Assembly (NCBI GenBank): GCA_002433075.1
Contig: DJHM01000022.1
Span: forward strand, 410,261-445,874
Direction of reading: 5' to 3'
Length of the DNA: 35,614 nt
Source of the DNA: Latescibacteria bacterium UBA6620
GTDB taxonomy: Bacteria > Latescibacterota > UBA2968
A program made the translations under genes and the position numbers. Position 1 is the stretch's first letter. Every line of letters begins with the position of its first letter. The notes below the pieces were generated by a model that was not told the DNA's origin, searched no databases, and was given only the letters and a program-made list of their open reading frames with translations. This document shows positions 1 through 6,846 of this stretch, in pieces.

Positions 1-233
1 TTTTTGGCCTTCTTCGCCTTCTTCGCCTTCTTGGCGGTCCGCTTCACAGCCTTCTTCGCTTTTTTGGCTTTCTTCGCCTTCTTCGCCTTCTTCACTTTCC
101 GGGCAGTCCGCTTGGCCGGCTTCTTAGCCTTCTTAGCGGCACGACGCTTTGCGGGCTTTTTCACCTTCTTTGCCGACTTCTTGGCGACGCGCTTTTTGGC
201 CTTCTTCGATTTCTTGGCCCTCTTTACCGGCAT
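1..233 (-). CDS. Lysine/alanine-rich histone H1-like DNA-binding protein (3' end outside window)
   Basis: Read on the minus strand from the ATG at 233-231, the protein starts MPVKRAKKSKKAKKR and continues as an almost pure run of Lys, Ala, Arg and Pro with KKAKKAKK and KRTA units. About 77 codons are visible before the window edge and no stop is reached. A strong Shine-Dalgarno (AAGGAGGTG) lies 6 nt before the ATG, which fixes the start. Composition matches bacterial histone H1-like (Hc1/AlgP-type) C-terminal tails, which bind DNA non-specifically and may compact the nucleoid. There is no globular domain in the visible part. It lies downstream of guaB in the same direction but has its own promoter-like sequence at 342-371. 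The plus-strand reading rich in Phe and Ala is only its shadow. Function is inferred from composition alone. Confidence 0.8.
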   Translation of the reverse strand, partial: MPVKRAKKSKKAKKRVAKKSAKKVKKPAKRRAAKKAKKPAKRTARKVKKAKKAKKAKKAKKAVKRTAKKAKKAKKAK

Positions 234-341
234 CGCTTTCACCTCCTTATCTTGGATTCGTGACAACCGTTGGCGGTGTCAGTAGACGGTCACACTTAAG
301 GTCGACTTGACGATGTGTGTAACGTCCTTTATCTGCGGCTG

Positions 342-371
342 AATATACGGCCGGTTTCTTTCGCGAATCAA
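342..371 (-). promoter_or_regulatory. Candidate sigma70 promoter for the H1-like gene
   Basis: On the minus strand TTGATT (371-366) is followed after 18 nt by TATATT (347-342). It sits about 110 nt before the H1-like start codon, in the gap after guaB. The -10 box is good and the -35 is imperfect. Seen by inspection only. Confidence 0.4.
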
Positions 372-437
372 GAAGATTCTGTTTTTTCGACGCCCAAAAA
401 AGCAGACCAGAAATTTTTCGAAAGTGAGGTCGTCGAC

Positions 438-1910
438 TCACTCGAGTCTGTAGTTGGGAGCCTCCTTGGTGATCGTCACATCGTGTGCGTGACTCTCTCG
501 TACGCCTGCCGAAGTAATCCTGACGAATCGACCGCGGTCCCGGAGGTCGTCGATCGTTCGCGCTCCGCAGTAACCCATCCCCGCCCTTAGTCCTCCAACC
601 AGTTGATAAATGAATCCGGAAATCGAACCCTTGTAGGGAACCTGCCCTTCAATGCCTTCCGGTACCAGTTTGTTCGTCTCGACTTCGCCCTGGAAGTAAC
701 GGTCTTTGCTCCCGCGCTGCATGGCACCCAGCGATCCCATCCCCCGATAGACCTTGAATGTCCGACCCTGGTAGATCACCGTTTCTCCCGGTGACTCGTC
801 CGTTCCTGCAAAGAGATAACCGATCATTACGGTATTGGCCCCGGCCGCAATAGCCTTGGTGATATCTCCTGATTGTGTGATCCCCCCATCAGCGATGACA
901 GGCACATCGGCCCTGGCTGCCGCCTCGGCGCAGTCCATGATCGCCGTGATCTGAGGCACACCGGCACCTGCAATCACTCGCGTCGTGCAGATCGCCGACG
1001 GCCCCACCCCGACCTTGATCGCGTTCGCGCCCGCCGATATGAGATCGCTCGCCGCACTTCCTGTTGCCACGTTCCCAGCCACCACTTCGACGTCGCCGTG
1101 TACCTCCTTGAATTGCTCCACGGCTTTGAGCACCCCGCGGGAGTGTCCGTGTGCCGTGTCGATCACAACAAGATCCACGTTCTTATCGACGAGGGCCTCG
1201 ATCCTCTCTTCCGAGTCTCCTCCGACACCCACCGCGGCGCCAACCCTCAACCGACCCAATCCGTCCTTACAGGCGTTCGGATACTGGGTCTTCTTCTCGA
1301 TATCTTTGACCGTGATTAGACCCTTGAGCACACCGGATTCATCGACCACTGGTAGCTTCTCGATGCGATGTTGTTGCAGAATCTCCTGGGCCTCTTCGAG
1401 TTGGGTCCCCAGCCGGGCTGTCACCAATCCTTTGCTCGTCATCACTTCGTGAACCTTGCGTTGCACGTTCTTCTCAAAGCGAAGATCTCTGTTCGTGAGA
1501 ATCCCCACGAGTCTTGTCCGGTCATCGACGATCGGGACACCCGAGATGCGATACTTCCGCATAATGTCCATCGCTTCTGAGATGAAAGCGCCCGGTCCGA
1601 GCGTGATGGGATCGACGATCATCCCACTTTCCGATCGCTTGACCTTCTCGACCTCCTCGGCCTGTTCCCTGGGGCTCAGATTTTTGTGAATGATGCCGAT
1701 GCCGCCTTCTTGTGCGAGCGCGACGGCCAAACGTGCTTCGGTGACCGTGTCCATCGCCGCGCTCACGAGGGGGATGTTCAGCCGGATCTTGTTCGTCAAG
1801 CGTGTGCCCGTGTCGGCTTCTCGGGGGAGCACTTCCGACTTACCGGGGACGAGCAATACATCGTTGAAGGTCAGACCTTCCTTCACGATCTTTTCGCCCG
1901 GGCCAATCAT
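438..1910 (-). CDS. guaB: Inosine-5'-monophosphate dehydrogenase
   Basis: Oxidises IMP to XMP with NAD+, the committed step of guanine nucleotide synthesis, in the cytosol. The 490-residue product has the usual GuaB length. Residues about 1-95 and 210-490 form the TIM-barrel catalytic domain and about 98-208 two CBS domains. The catalytic-loop Cys is C308 in GVGPSAICTT, where most homologues have GPGSICTT. Also visible are DTAHGHS (251-257), ADGGI and the flap with GYCGARTIDDL. The frame is open to an upstream ATG at 1937, but GAGGAGGAG lies 9 nt before the ATG at 1910 and nothing ribosome-like precedes 1937, so I choose 1910. The gene is preceded by a strong promoter (2151-2179) and a structured leader with an intrinsic terminator, suggesting expression is controlled by attenuation. 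Identity is certain; the exact start is likely. Confidence 0.97.
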   Translation of the reverse strand: MIGPGEKIVKEGLTFNDVLLVPGKSEVLPREADTGTRLTNKIRLNIPLVSAAMDTVTEARLAVALAQEGGIGIIHKNLSPREQAEEVEKVKRSESGMIVDPITLGPGAFISEAMDIMRKYRISGVPIVDDRTRLVGILTNRDLRFEKNVQRKVHEVMTSKGLVTARLGTQLEEAQEILQQHRIEKLPVVDESGVLKGLITVKDIEKKTQYPNACKDGLGRLRVGAAVGVGGDSEERIEALVDKNVDLVVIDTAHGHSRGVLKAVEQFKEVHGDVEVVAGNVATGSAASDLISAGANAIKVGVGPSAICTTRVIAGAGVPQITAIMDCAEAAARADVPVIADGGITQSGDITKAIAAGANTVMIGYLFAGTDESPGETVIYQGRTFKVYRGMGSLGAMQRGSKDRYFQGEVETNKLVPEGIEGQVPYKGSISGFIYQLVGGLRAGMGYCGARTIDDLRDRGRFVRITSAGVRESHAHDVTITKEAPNYRLE

Positions 1911-1937
1911 CTTGTGAATCTCCTCCTCGTGAAACAT

Positions 1938-2146
1938 CGAGGGTGCCCTGACCGCCGGATCCCCGGCGGAGGAGGATACGAAAAACCCCCTGACGCAATC
2001 GCATCAAGGGGTCACACACTGCTCCCGGCGGTCGCACAGATCCGCCGGGGCATCGCGGGTGGTGAGCCCGCAGCCCAGACCTGGATTGCGCCTAGCCGTG
2101 ATAATGAGTCGCACTTTCCGTATCCGGTAATGGGTAATTGATTGGC
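1938..2146 (-). promoter_or_regulatory. Structured guaB leader, candidate attenuator or riboswitch
   Basis: Between the guaB promoter and the gene lie about 210 nt with ordered inverted repeats (read on the minus strand). GCGGG/CCCGC forms a hairpin at 2071-2055. CCGGCGG (2048-2042) pairs with CCGCCGG (2031-2025) across a 10-nt loop. An intrinsic terminator follows at 2011-1981. Then CCGCCGG (1969-1963) pairs with CCGGCGG (1958-1952) across a 4-nt loop just before the gene. The two outer hairpins use the same 7-nt arms, so segments can exchange partners around the terminator. I do not recognise a known riboswitch class: no purine-riboswitch, T-box or SRP consensus was seen. A stable small RNA ending at the terminator is an alternative. 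Confidence 0.5.
1981..2011 (-). terminator. Intrinsic terminator within the guaB leader
   Basis: On the minus strand CCCC..TGA..CG and CG.TCA.GGGG form a stem with a short ATTG loop, followed directly by TTTTT (1985-1981). It lies downstream of the guaB promoter and about 70 nt before the guaB start, so transcripts from that promoter must pass it to express guaB. Confidence 0.65.
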
Positions 2147-2150
2147 GGAG

Positions 2151-2179
2151 AATATATCCGTCTCCCAATCCCGTGTCAA
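2151..2179 (-). promoter_or_regulatory. Strong sigma70-type promoter for guaB
   Basis: On the minus strand a perfect TTGACA (2179-2174) is followed after exactly 17 nt by TATATT (2156-2151). Predicted transcription starts near 2145. It diverges from the plus-strand promoter at 2193-2222. Confidence 0.75.
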
Positions 2180-2192
2180 CCAACTGGGAGGG

Positions 2193-2222
2193 TTGACCGA
2201 AGCTTCGCACGTCGTCTATAAT
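2193..2222 (+). promoter_or_regulatory. Strong sigma70-type promoter for the 2272 gene
   Basis: TTGACC (2193-2198) and a perfect TATAAT (2217-2222) are separated by 18 nt, about 50 nt before the TTG start at 2272. Its -35 lies only 13 nt from the -35 of the divergent guaB promoter, so one bound regulator could affect both. The whole gene-free stretch 1911-2271 is accounted for by this promoter, the guaB promoter and the guaB leader. Confidence 0.65.
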
Positions 2223-2271
2223 AACAGTCCATGTAATAAATAAGACGAATGATCAGCTGCAGGAGACTCTT

Positions 2272-2901
2272 TTGGCCATCGTTGCCCTTCTGGGATTCAT
2301 TCTCCTCGTTGCCGGGCCTATCGTAATCGCTCTGGCTTTCGGCGGTAAGCTGCTTGACAAAATCGAACAAAATCGAGCCGCCCAGCGCCGCCGAAAACGC
2401 ACCCAGATGACCCGGGCCCTGCCCATCGAGTCGGAGTCTATTCGGGCCCTGCTCGATACGGAGATTTCAGGGGAGGAGCTCGATGACAGGATCGCGGGCA
2501 CACTCGAATCGTTCCGGGCCCTTGCTGGCGGCCACCCGTTGCCCCTCGAGGTGGCGGAAAATTCGCTCAAGGAAGTGGAGAGAAGCGTCCTCTTCCGCGA
2601 ATCCCGTTTTATCACCTACCTCGACCTGGCACACGTACAGAGCGAAATCATCGAGACCCTCCACGACGAGGCTACATTACTCCGCCGCCTGGGTGATGTG
2701 CCACGCATCTCCGGAGCGACTTCCACACAAAGAACGGACGATGTGGATCACGCCGACGACGCACCCGTCGATCGGCTTCGGGCGAACATCGATGAGGCTG
2801 TGAAGAGGAGAGAACGGGCCGACAATCGCCTGCGCGACCTCCAGCCGGGGCGCTCTCGGATCGATCTGACAGTCGGAGAGGAACCTTCCGAGGGCAATTA
2901 G
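2272..2901 (+). CDS. Membrane-anchored hypothetical protein with helical cytoplasmic domain
   Basis: A 209-residue protein of unknown function. Residues about 2-24 (AIVALLGFILLVAGPIVIAL) form one hydrophobic membrane segment, followed by a strongly basic patch at about 30-44 (RAAQRRRKRTQ), which by the positive-inside rule puts the rest in the cytoplasm. The remainder is rich in Glu, Arg and Leu and looks mostly alpha-helical, possibly coiled coil at about 160-195, with a hydrophilic tail. Translation starts at TTG 2272: AGGAG at 2261-2265 is correctly spaced and the frame has no better upstream start. It has its own promoter, divergent from guaB. No family was recognised. The next gene starts 209 nt downstream behind a possible operator, so they may be separate units. 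Confidence 0.75.
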   Translation: MAIVALLGFILLVAGPIVIALAFGGKLLDKIEQNRAAQRRRKRTQMTRALPIESESIRALLDTEISGEELDDRIAGTLESFRALAGGHPLPLEVAENSLKEVERSVLFRESRFITYLDLAHVQSEIIETLHDEATLLRRLGDVPRISGATSTQRTDDVDHADDAPVDRLRANIDEAVKRRERADNRLRDLQPGRSRIDLTVGEEPSEGN

Positions 2902-2952
2902 ACCGGAACCCTCGCAGGCGCAGAACCGTTCAATATTACAAGTACTTACATA

Positions 2953-2973
2953 ACCTGTTTTAGCTTGACAGGT
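2953..2973. promoter_or_regulatory. Inverted repeat overlapping a TTGACA box
   Basis: ACCTGT (2953-2958) and ACAGGT (2968-2973) form a perfect 6-bp dyad with a 9-nt spacer. TTGACA at 2965-2970 overlaps the right arm, but no good -10 is seen 16-18 nt later. The octamer TTAGCTTG occurs at 2960-2967 and again at 2987-2994. Possible operator or promoter for the TPR/Exb genes; weak evidence. Confidence 0.3.
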
Positions 2974-3110
2974 AAAAATCCTTTCATTAGCTTGCTCGCA
3001 GCTTGGCCTTAAACGACCCTTTATTTTCGCGCCGAAAGCCTTGTTTCCTAAGGATTTCGGCAATGTTTTTGGAACACCAAGTTGCGAGGGGAATACGTGG
3101 GGAAACTCCC

Positions 3111-4289
3111 ATGAAACTTGCATCCCGATACTTCGTGTACGGTATGATGGTTGCGCTTTGCCACGGCTTCACAGACAAGGCAATCGGTGAGGAAGCAGCC
3201 CCGGCTGACTCTTCGATGTTGTCCAGAAAGCATCTGTCCTACGGGCACGGCTACTTCAAGAGAAAATCCTACGACGACGCCGAGGCCCAACTCCTTAAGT
3301 CCTTTGAGTTCAACCCCAAACAAGGCAACGCGGCCTACTACCTCGGTCGTACGTACAGCGCAACCGATCGATACGACGAGGCTCTTGAATGGTTCGATCG
3401 AGCGCTGCGCCTGATTAAGCCCACCAGCTCCAACTTCAAGAACAGCCACTACTTCAAGGCTCAGATCTACCAGCTTCAGGATGATCGGGAAAACGCCATT
3501 GAATCCTACAGGACGCTCCTCGAACTCGGTCCCAAACCAAAGCAAAGGATTCAATATCTCCATCATCTCGTAACCCTGTTGGTCGAGGAAGAAGACTACG
3601 AGGCAGCACTGGAGTATGCCCGCACGTGGAGAGAGCTCGAACCCGATGATCCTGAAGTGCGAGACATGATCGCCGAACTCGCCATACGAACGGGTGGAGC
3701 GGATGAGGCGCTGACCGAGAAGGAAAAGATCCTCGAGATGAATCCGAACGACTGGGAGACCCTCGAGTGGCTGGGGAATCAGTATAACGGGCTTCAGGAA
3801 TACGAAAAAGCCTTCGATGCCTTCGATCGGCTACACGAGCATAATCCCACCAACTTCATCTACCTTGACAATCTCCTCGAACTCAGCAACCATACTGGCA
3901 AGGGAAATCGTTATCGAGTCGGCGTGCTTCAGAAGATGCACGACCTCCAGCCCAAGAACCTCAAAGTGCTCGAGTCCCTCGCCGACCAAACGGCGTCGCT
4001 CAAGTGGATCAACGCGGGCCTCAAGGTCGACGGACAGAGCGGACGTCTCAATTTTTTGAAGGGCGAGCACTACTACAATAGGTGGAACGCAGATTCAGCG
4101 CAACAGGACTCGGTCAGGGCGCTCACGTGGTACAAGAAGGCCTTGAGCGATCCGCAGTGGGCGGACAACGCCCAGCGGATGATCTGGGAACTCGATCCGC
4201 CCCTTACTGAAGAAGAGAAACGGAAGCGGGAATTCTTCGACAAATCAAAGGACAAGAAAGAGGAGGTAAAGGTAAAGGGTAAGAAGTAG
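3111..4289 (+). CDS. Exported tetratricopeptide-repeat protein
   Basis: A 392-residue protein. The N-terminus (MKLASRYFVYGMMVALCHGF) looks like a signal peptide. From about residue 40 come successive TPR-like helix pairs with the usual A..YLG..Y....Y.EAL..F..AL....P pattern, for example the unit beginning NAAYYLGRTYSATDRYDEAL. The C-terminus is highly charged and ends in a Lys/Glu-rich tail (DKSKDKKEEVKVKGKK). The frame is open to 3003, but the ATG at 3111 has a GGGGA ribosome site 8 nt upstream and places the signal peptide at the N-terminus. It precedes exbB by 185 nt on the same strand. In such clusters TPR proteins are often periplasmic scaffolds for the Exb/TonB machine; that role is inferred from context. 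Confidence 0.85.
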   Translation: MKLASRYFVYGMMVALCHGFTDKAIGEEAAPADSSMLSRKHLSYGHGYFKRKSYDDAEAQLLKSFEFNPKQGNAAYYLGRTYSATDRYDEALEWFDRALRLIKPTSSNFKNSHYFKAQIYQLQDDRENAIESYRTLLELGPKPKQRIQYLHHLVTLLVEEEDYEAALEYARTWRELEPDDPEVRDMIAELAIRTGGADEALTEKEKILEMNPNDWETLEWLGNQYNGLQEYEKAFDAFDRLHEHNPTNFIYLDNLLELSNHTGKGNRYRVGVLQKMHDLQPKNLKVLESLADQTASLKWINAGLKVDGQSGRLNFLKGEHYYNRWNADSAQQDSVRALTWYKKALSDPQWADNAQRMIWELDPPLTEEEKRKREFFDKSKDKKEEVKVKGKK

Positions 4290-4474
4290 GAAGTAGCAGC
4301 CTCTTCGGTCCGTTTAGTCTTTCGTCTCACGATTCTCGCCCGTTCGTGGGTCCACCGTCCTACCAGGGGCTAACCCGGGTCTCCCGCAGCCGTGGGATCC
4401 CAGTAGCTCATCCTCGATGGATCCTCTCCGGTTCATACATACGGACTACAAACCAATTTTTTGGGGGATGTGGC

Positions 4475-5095
4475 ATGGTTGATCTGTTTGTAAAAGGTGG
4501 CAGCTTCATGTGGCCCTTGCTCCTTATGCTGTTTTTCGGGCTCGTCGTTTCCTTTGAACGGCTCTACACGCTCAGCAAGGCTCACATCAACTCGAAGGAA
4601 TTTTTCACACAGGTTCAGGAAGCGCTGAAACAGGGAGGTCCCGAAGCAGCTGCTGAGGTATGCTCGAACACGCCGGGCCCGGTCGCTTCCGTTCTCCACG
4701 CCGGCCTTCTCCGGCTCGATCGGGGTCTCGACCACGTCGAGAAAGCCATCACTGAATCCGGCGCTGTTGAAATGGCCTTCCTTGAGCGCGGTATGGTCTG
4801 GCTGTCGACCGTCGCCAACATCGCCCCTCTTCTCGGGTTCCTCGGAACGGTATCAGGTATGATCGGCGCCTTTGAGGCCATCGCGGCCGCGGGTGACGTC
4901 GAGCCCAGCATCGTAGCCAGCGGTATTTCCGAAGCCCTGATCACGACCGCCAGCGGTCTGATCATCGCAATTCCCATACAGGCATTCCATAACTTCTTCG
5001 TGTCCAAGATCGACAAGATCATCATCGACATGCAGGAAGCGTCGACGCAGTTCGTAGAAGAGCTCATTCAGCTGGGTTACGGCAAGGAGGAATAG
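4475..5095 (+). CDS. exbB: ExbB/TolQ/MotA-family proton channel protein
   Basis: Inner-membrane proton-channel subunit that uses the proton-motive force to drive TonB. The 206-residue product has the family layout: a first membrane helix at about 11-29, a cytoplasmic domain at about 35-108, and two C-terminal helices at about 111-136 and 145-172. The hallmark NIAPLLGFLGTVSGMIGAF (115-133) is present. GGGGGA lies 6 nt before the ATG at 4475; an in-frame GTG at 4346 would add 43 residues unlike the family, so I reject it. The stop is followed after 3 nt by exbD, whose ribosome site lies inside the exbB end, so the two are translationally coupled. TolQ and ExbB cannot be separated on sequence alone; two ExbDs and a TonB next door favour ExbB. 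Confidence 0.93.
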   Translation: MVDLFVKGGSFMWPLLLMLFFGLVVSFERLYTLSKAHINSKEFFTQVQEALKQGGPEAAAEVCSNTPGPVASVLHAGLLRLDRGLDHVEKAITESGAVEMAFLERGMVWLSTVANIAPLLGFLGTVSGMIGAFEAIAAAGDVEPSIVASGISEALITTASGLIIAIPIQAFHNFFVSKIDKIIIDMQEASTQFVEELIQLGYGKEE

Positions 5096-5098
5096 CCG

Positions 5099-5500
5099 AT
5101 GCACCTCAATCGACGGGAAAAGTCGAACCCGGAGATTCCCACGAGCTCGATGGCCGACATTGCCTTTTTGCTCATCGTCTTCTTCCTCGTCACGACGACG
5201 ATGAACCAGGACAAAGGCATCGGCATGCAGCTGCCGCCCGCCGGCGAATCGAAGAAAATCCAGAAGAAAAACATCTGTAACATCTGGGTTAACGCGGCAG
5301 GCGCAATCCTCATCAACCTGGAAGAGGAAGTACCCCTCAACCTGTTGCGTGGCAAAATCGAGGCGCGCATCGAAGCGAACGAGAAGCTGATCATATCGCT
5401 GAAGGCGGATGAGGAAACACCCTATGAAAACTTCATCGCTGTGCTCGACGAGGTCAAACTCGCCGGAGCCGATAAGATCTCTCTTGCCTCGCCCGAATAG
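5099..5500 (+). CDS. exbD: Biopolymer transport protein ExbD (first copy)
   Basis: A 133-residue ExbD/TolR-family protein. A short cytoplasmic N-terminus is followed by one membrane helix at about 19-37 with the conserved proton-carrying aspartate at D20 (SMADIAFLLIVFFLV), then a periplasmic domain ending near DKISLASPE. The length is standard for the family. AAGGAGG lies 9 nt before the ATG, within the exbB coding end. With ExbB it forms the stator-like proton channel that energises TonB. It differs from the second copy throughout the periplasmic domain, so the two are likely specialised rather than recent duplicates. Confidence 0.92.
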   Translation: MHLNRREKSNPEIPTSSMADIAFLLIVFFLVTTTMNQDKGIGMQLPPAGESKKIQKKNICNIWVNAAGAILINLEEEVPLNLLRGKIEARIEANEKLIISLKADEETPYENFIAVLDEVKLAGADKISLASPE

Positions 5501-5508
5501 GGGGTTCC

Positions 5509-5919
5509 GTGCCTAATTTCAAGAAAAAGTCCAGCGTAGGCGAATCGATCCCGACCGGGTCCATGGCCGACATCGCCTTCCTGTTGCTCATTTTCTTCAT
5601 GGTCACGACGGTCTTCGTACGGTACCGTGTAACGGGCATCATCCTTCCCCGCGCAGAGAAGATCGAGGAACTCAAGAAGCGTCGCTTGATCTCCTACCTA
5701 TGGGTTTCCGCGGATCGGAAAATCTACATCGACGACAAGGTGGCTCAGCTTGACCAGGTCGCGAACGTGTTCTACGATCGCAGAATCAAGGAGCCCCGCA
5801 CGGTCATCTCACTGAAGTGCGACTACCGGGCTCCCTACGGGCTGATTTCAAGGGTTATCGAAGAACTCCGCAAGGCGGATACGCTCCGCATCAACTTCGC
5901 CACGGATAAAGAGGGCTGA
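5509..5919 (+). CDS. exbD: Biopolymer transport protein ExbD (second copy)
   Basis: A 136-residue second ExbD paralogue. The membrane helix at about 20-38 carries the conserved Asp at D21 (SMADIAFLLLIFFMV). The periplasmic part is more basic than in the first copy (EELKKRRL, DRKIYIDD). It starts at GTG 5509, 8 nt after the first exbD stop, behind a weak GGGG ribosome site, and ends 5 nt before tonB. Tandem exbD pairs are known in several Gram-negative phyla, where the ring of the channel may contain both; that the pair forms a heterodimer here is an inference. Confidence 0.92.
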   Translation: MPNFKKKSSVGESIPTGSMADIAFLLLIFFMVTTVFVRYRVTGIILPRAEKIEELKKRRLISYLWVSADRKIYIDDKVAQLDQVANVFYDRRIKEPRTVISLKCDYRAPYGLISRVIEELRKADTLRINFATDKEG

Positions 5920-5924
5920 CGATC

Positions 5925-6590
5925 ATGGCTATTGTCAGACGCAAGCATCCCGACGCCGATCTGAGACTGCGCTACAAGAAGGTCTTCTGGATCTGTACCG
6001 GAATCAACTTCGTGCTGCACGTGGCCGTTGCCATCCTCTATCCTGAGATGAACGTCCAGGCTGCTGCGCGAAAGCGTGACCAGATCATTATCAACATGGA
6101 AGATATCCCGGAGACGCGTCAGATTCAGCGTCCCCCACCGCCTCCCAGGCCCGCCGTCCCGATCGAGACCGAGAGTGACGACGTGCCGGACGATGTCACG
6201 ATCGAGAGCACCGACCTTGACTTTGACGACGCCCTGGTCGATCTCCCTCCGCCGCCACCCCCGGGCAGTGATGAGATCGAAGAGGAAATCATGGAGTTCT
6301 GGGGTGTCCAGGTGAAGCCCCAGAGGCTGAACATGAAGGACCCCAATGCGAGACCGAAGTACCCGGAGATCGCCCGGAAAGCGGGTCTCCAGGGCAAGGT
6401 TTTCGTGCGATTCCACGTTGGCAAGGACGGCAGGGTTCACGAAGTACAGATTCTCAAGGGCGAGGCGATTTTCCAGCAGGCAGCCATCGATGCCGTCATG
6501 AAGTTTCGCTTCTCCCCCGCCATGCAGAACGACAAGGCCGTCTCCGTTTGGATGAGCCAGGTGATCCGGTTCGATCTGCAGGGGAACTGA
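5925..6590 (+). CDS. tonB: TonB-family energy transducer
   Basis: A 221-residue TonB protein. A basic N-terminus is followed by one membrane anchor at about 20-40 (VFWICTGINFVLHVAVAILY), a periplasmic linker with two proline tracts (about 70-75 and 108-113) separated by an acidic segment, and a C-terminal TonB domain at about 140-217. That domain has YPEIARKAGLQGKVFVRF, VGKDGRVHEV and AVMKFRFSPA. It transmits ExbB/ExbD energy across the periplasm to outer-membrane receptors. The proline linker is shorter and more acidic than in E. coli TonB. It is the last gene of the exb operon: a long hairpin terminator starts 15 nt after the stop. No receptor gene is in the window, so the transported ligand is unknown. 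Confidence 0.93.
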   Translation: MAIVRRKHPDADLRLRYKKVFWICTGINFVLHVAVAILYPEMNVQAAARKRDQIIINMEDIPETRQIQRPPPPPRPAVPIETESDDVPDDVTIESTDLDFDDALVDLPPPPPPGSDEIEEEIMEFWGVQVKPQRLNMKDPNARPKYPEIARKAGLQGKVFVRFHVGKDGRVHEVQILKGEAIFQQAAIDAVMKFRFSPAMQNDKAVSVWMSQVIRFDLQGN

Positions 6591-6604
6591 GTCGAACACG
6601 ACGT

Positions 6605-6652
6605 AAAGAGAAAAGGCCGTCACGGTGACTTCCGTGACGGCCTTTTCTCTTT
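6605..6652 (+). terminator. Strong intrinsic terminator after tonB
   Basis: Two perfectly complementary 21-nt arms (6605-6625 and 6632-6652) flank the 6-nt loop TGACTT. The right arm ends in TTTTCTCTTT, and the left arm begins AAAGAGAAAA, so the hairpin can also end minus-strand transcription. Confidence 0.9.
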
Positions 6653-6740
6653 GTGCCGAGCTCTGCCGAGTGAATGACCCTGGATACGGGATCTCAGGCT
6701 CACCTCGCGGCGTATAAGGACAGGATGATCGTCTGTTCAC

Positions 6741-6770
6741 TTGACACGAACTGCCCGGATGGCCTAATTT
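6741..6770 (+). promoter_or_regulatory. Candidate sigma70 promoter for the second TPR gene
   Basis: A perfect TTGACA (6741-6746) is followed after 18 nt by TAATTT (6765-6770), 76 nt before the ATG at 6847. Because a terminator precedes it, the TPR gene needs its own promoter. Confidence 0.5.
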
Positions 6771-6846
6771 ATCCGCTGTCAAAGTCGGAAAATCACCAAA
6801 ACACACTCACCTGCATCAGGGTAGCCACATTGGGAGAATTCTGCTG

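Noticed and set aside
4..285. Plus-strand frame rich in Phe and Ala (MAFFAFFAF...)
   Set aside because: It is the complement of the lysine-rich minus-strand gene, which has a perfect ribosome site; low-complexity DNA opens both strands.
247..441. 64-residue minus-strand frame overlapping the guaB stop codon
   Set aside because: GTG start overlaps the guaB stop, but there is no ribosome site, no recognisable domain and the region contains the H1-like gene's promoter.
2020..2146. Possible tRNA, SRP RNA or purine riboswitch in the guaB leader
   Set aside because: No cloverleaf, no SRP tetraloop consensus and no purine-riboswitch core were found; described only as an unclassified structured leader.
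5835..6806. 323-residue minus-strand frame across exbD, tonB and the terminator
   Set aside because: It runs antisense through clear ExbD and TonB coding sequence and a terminator hairpin, and shows no domain.
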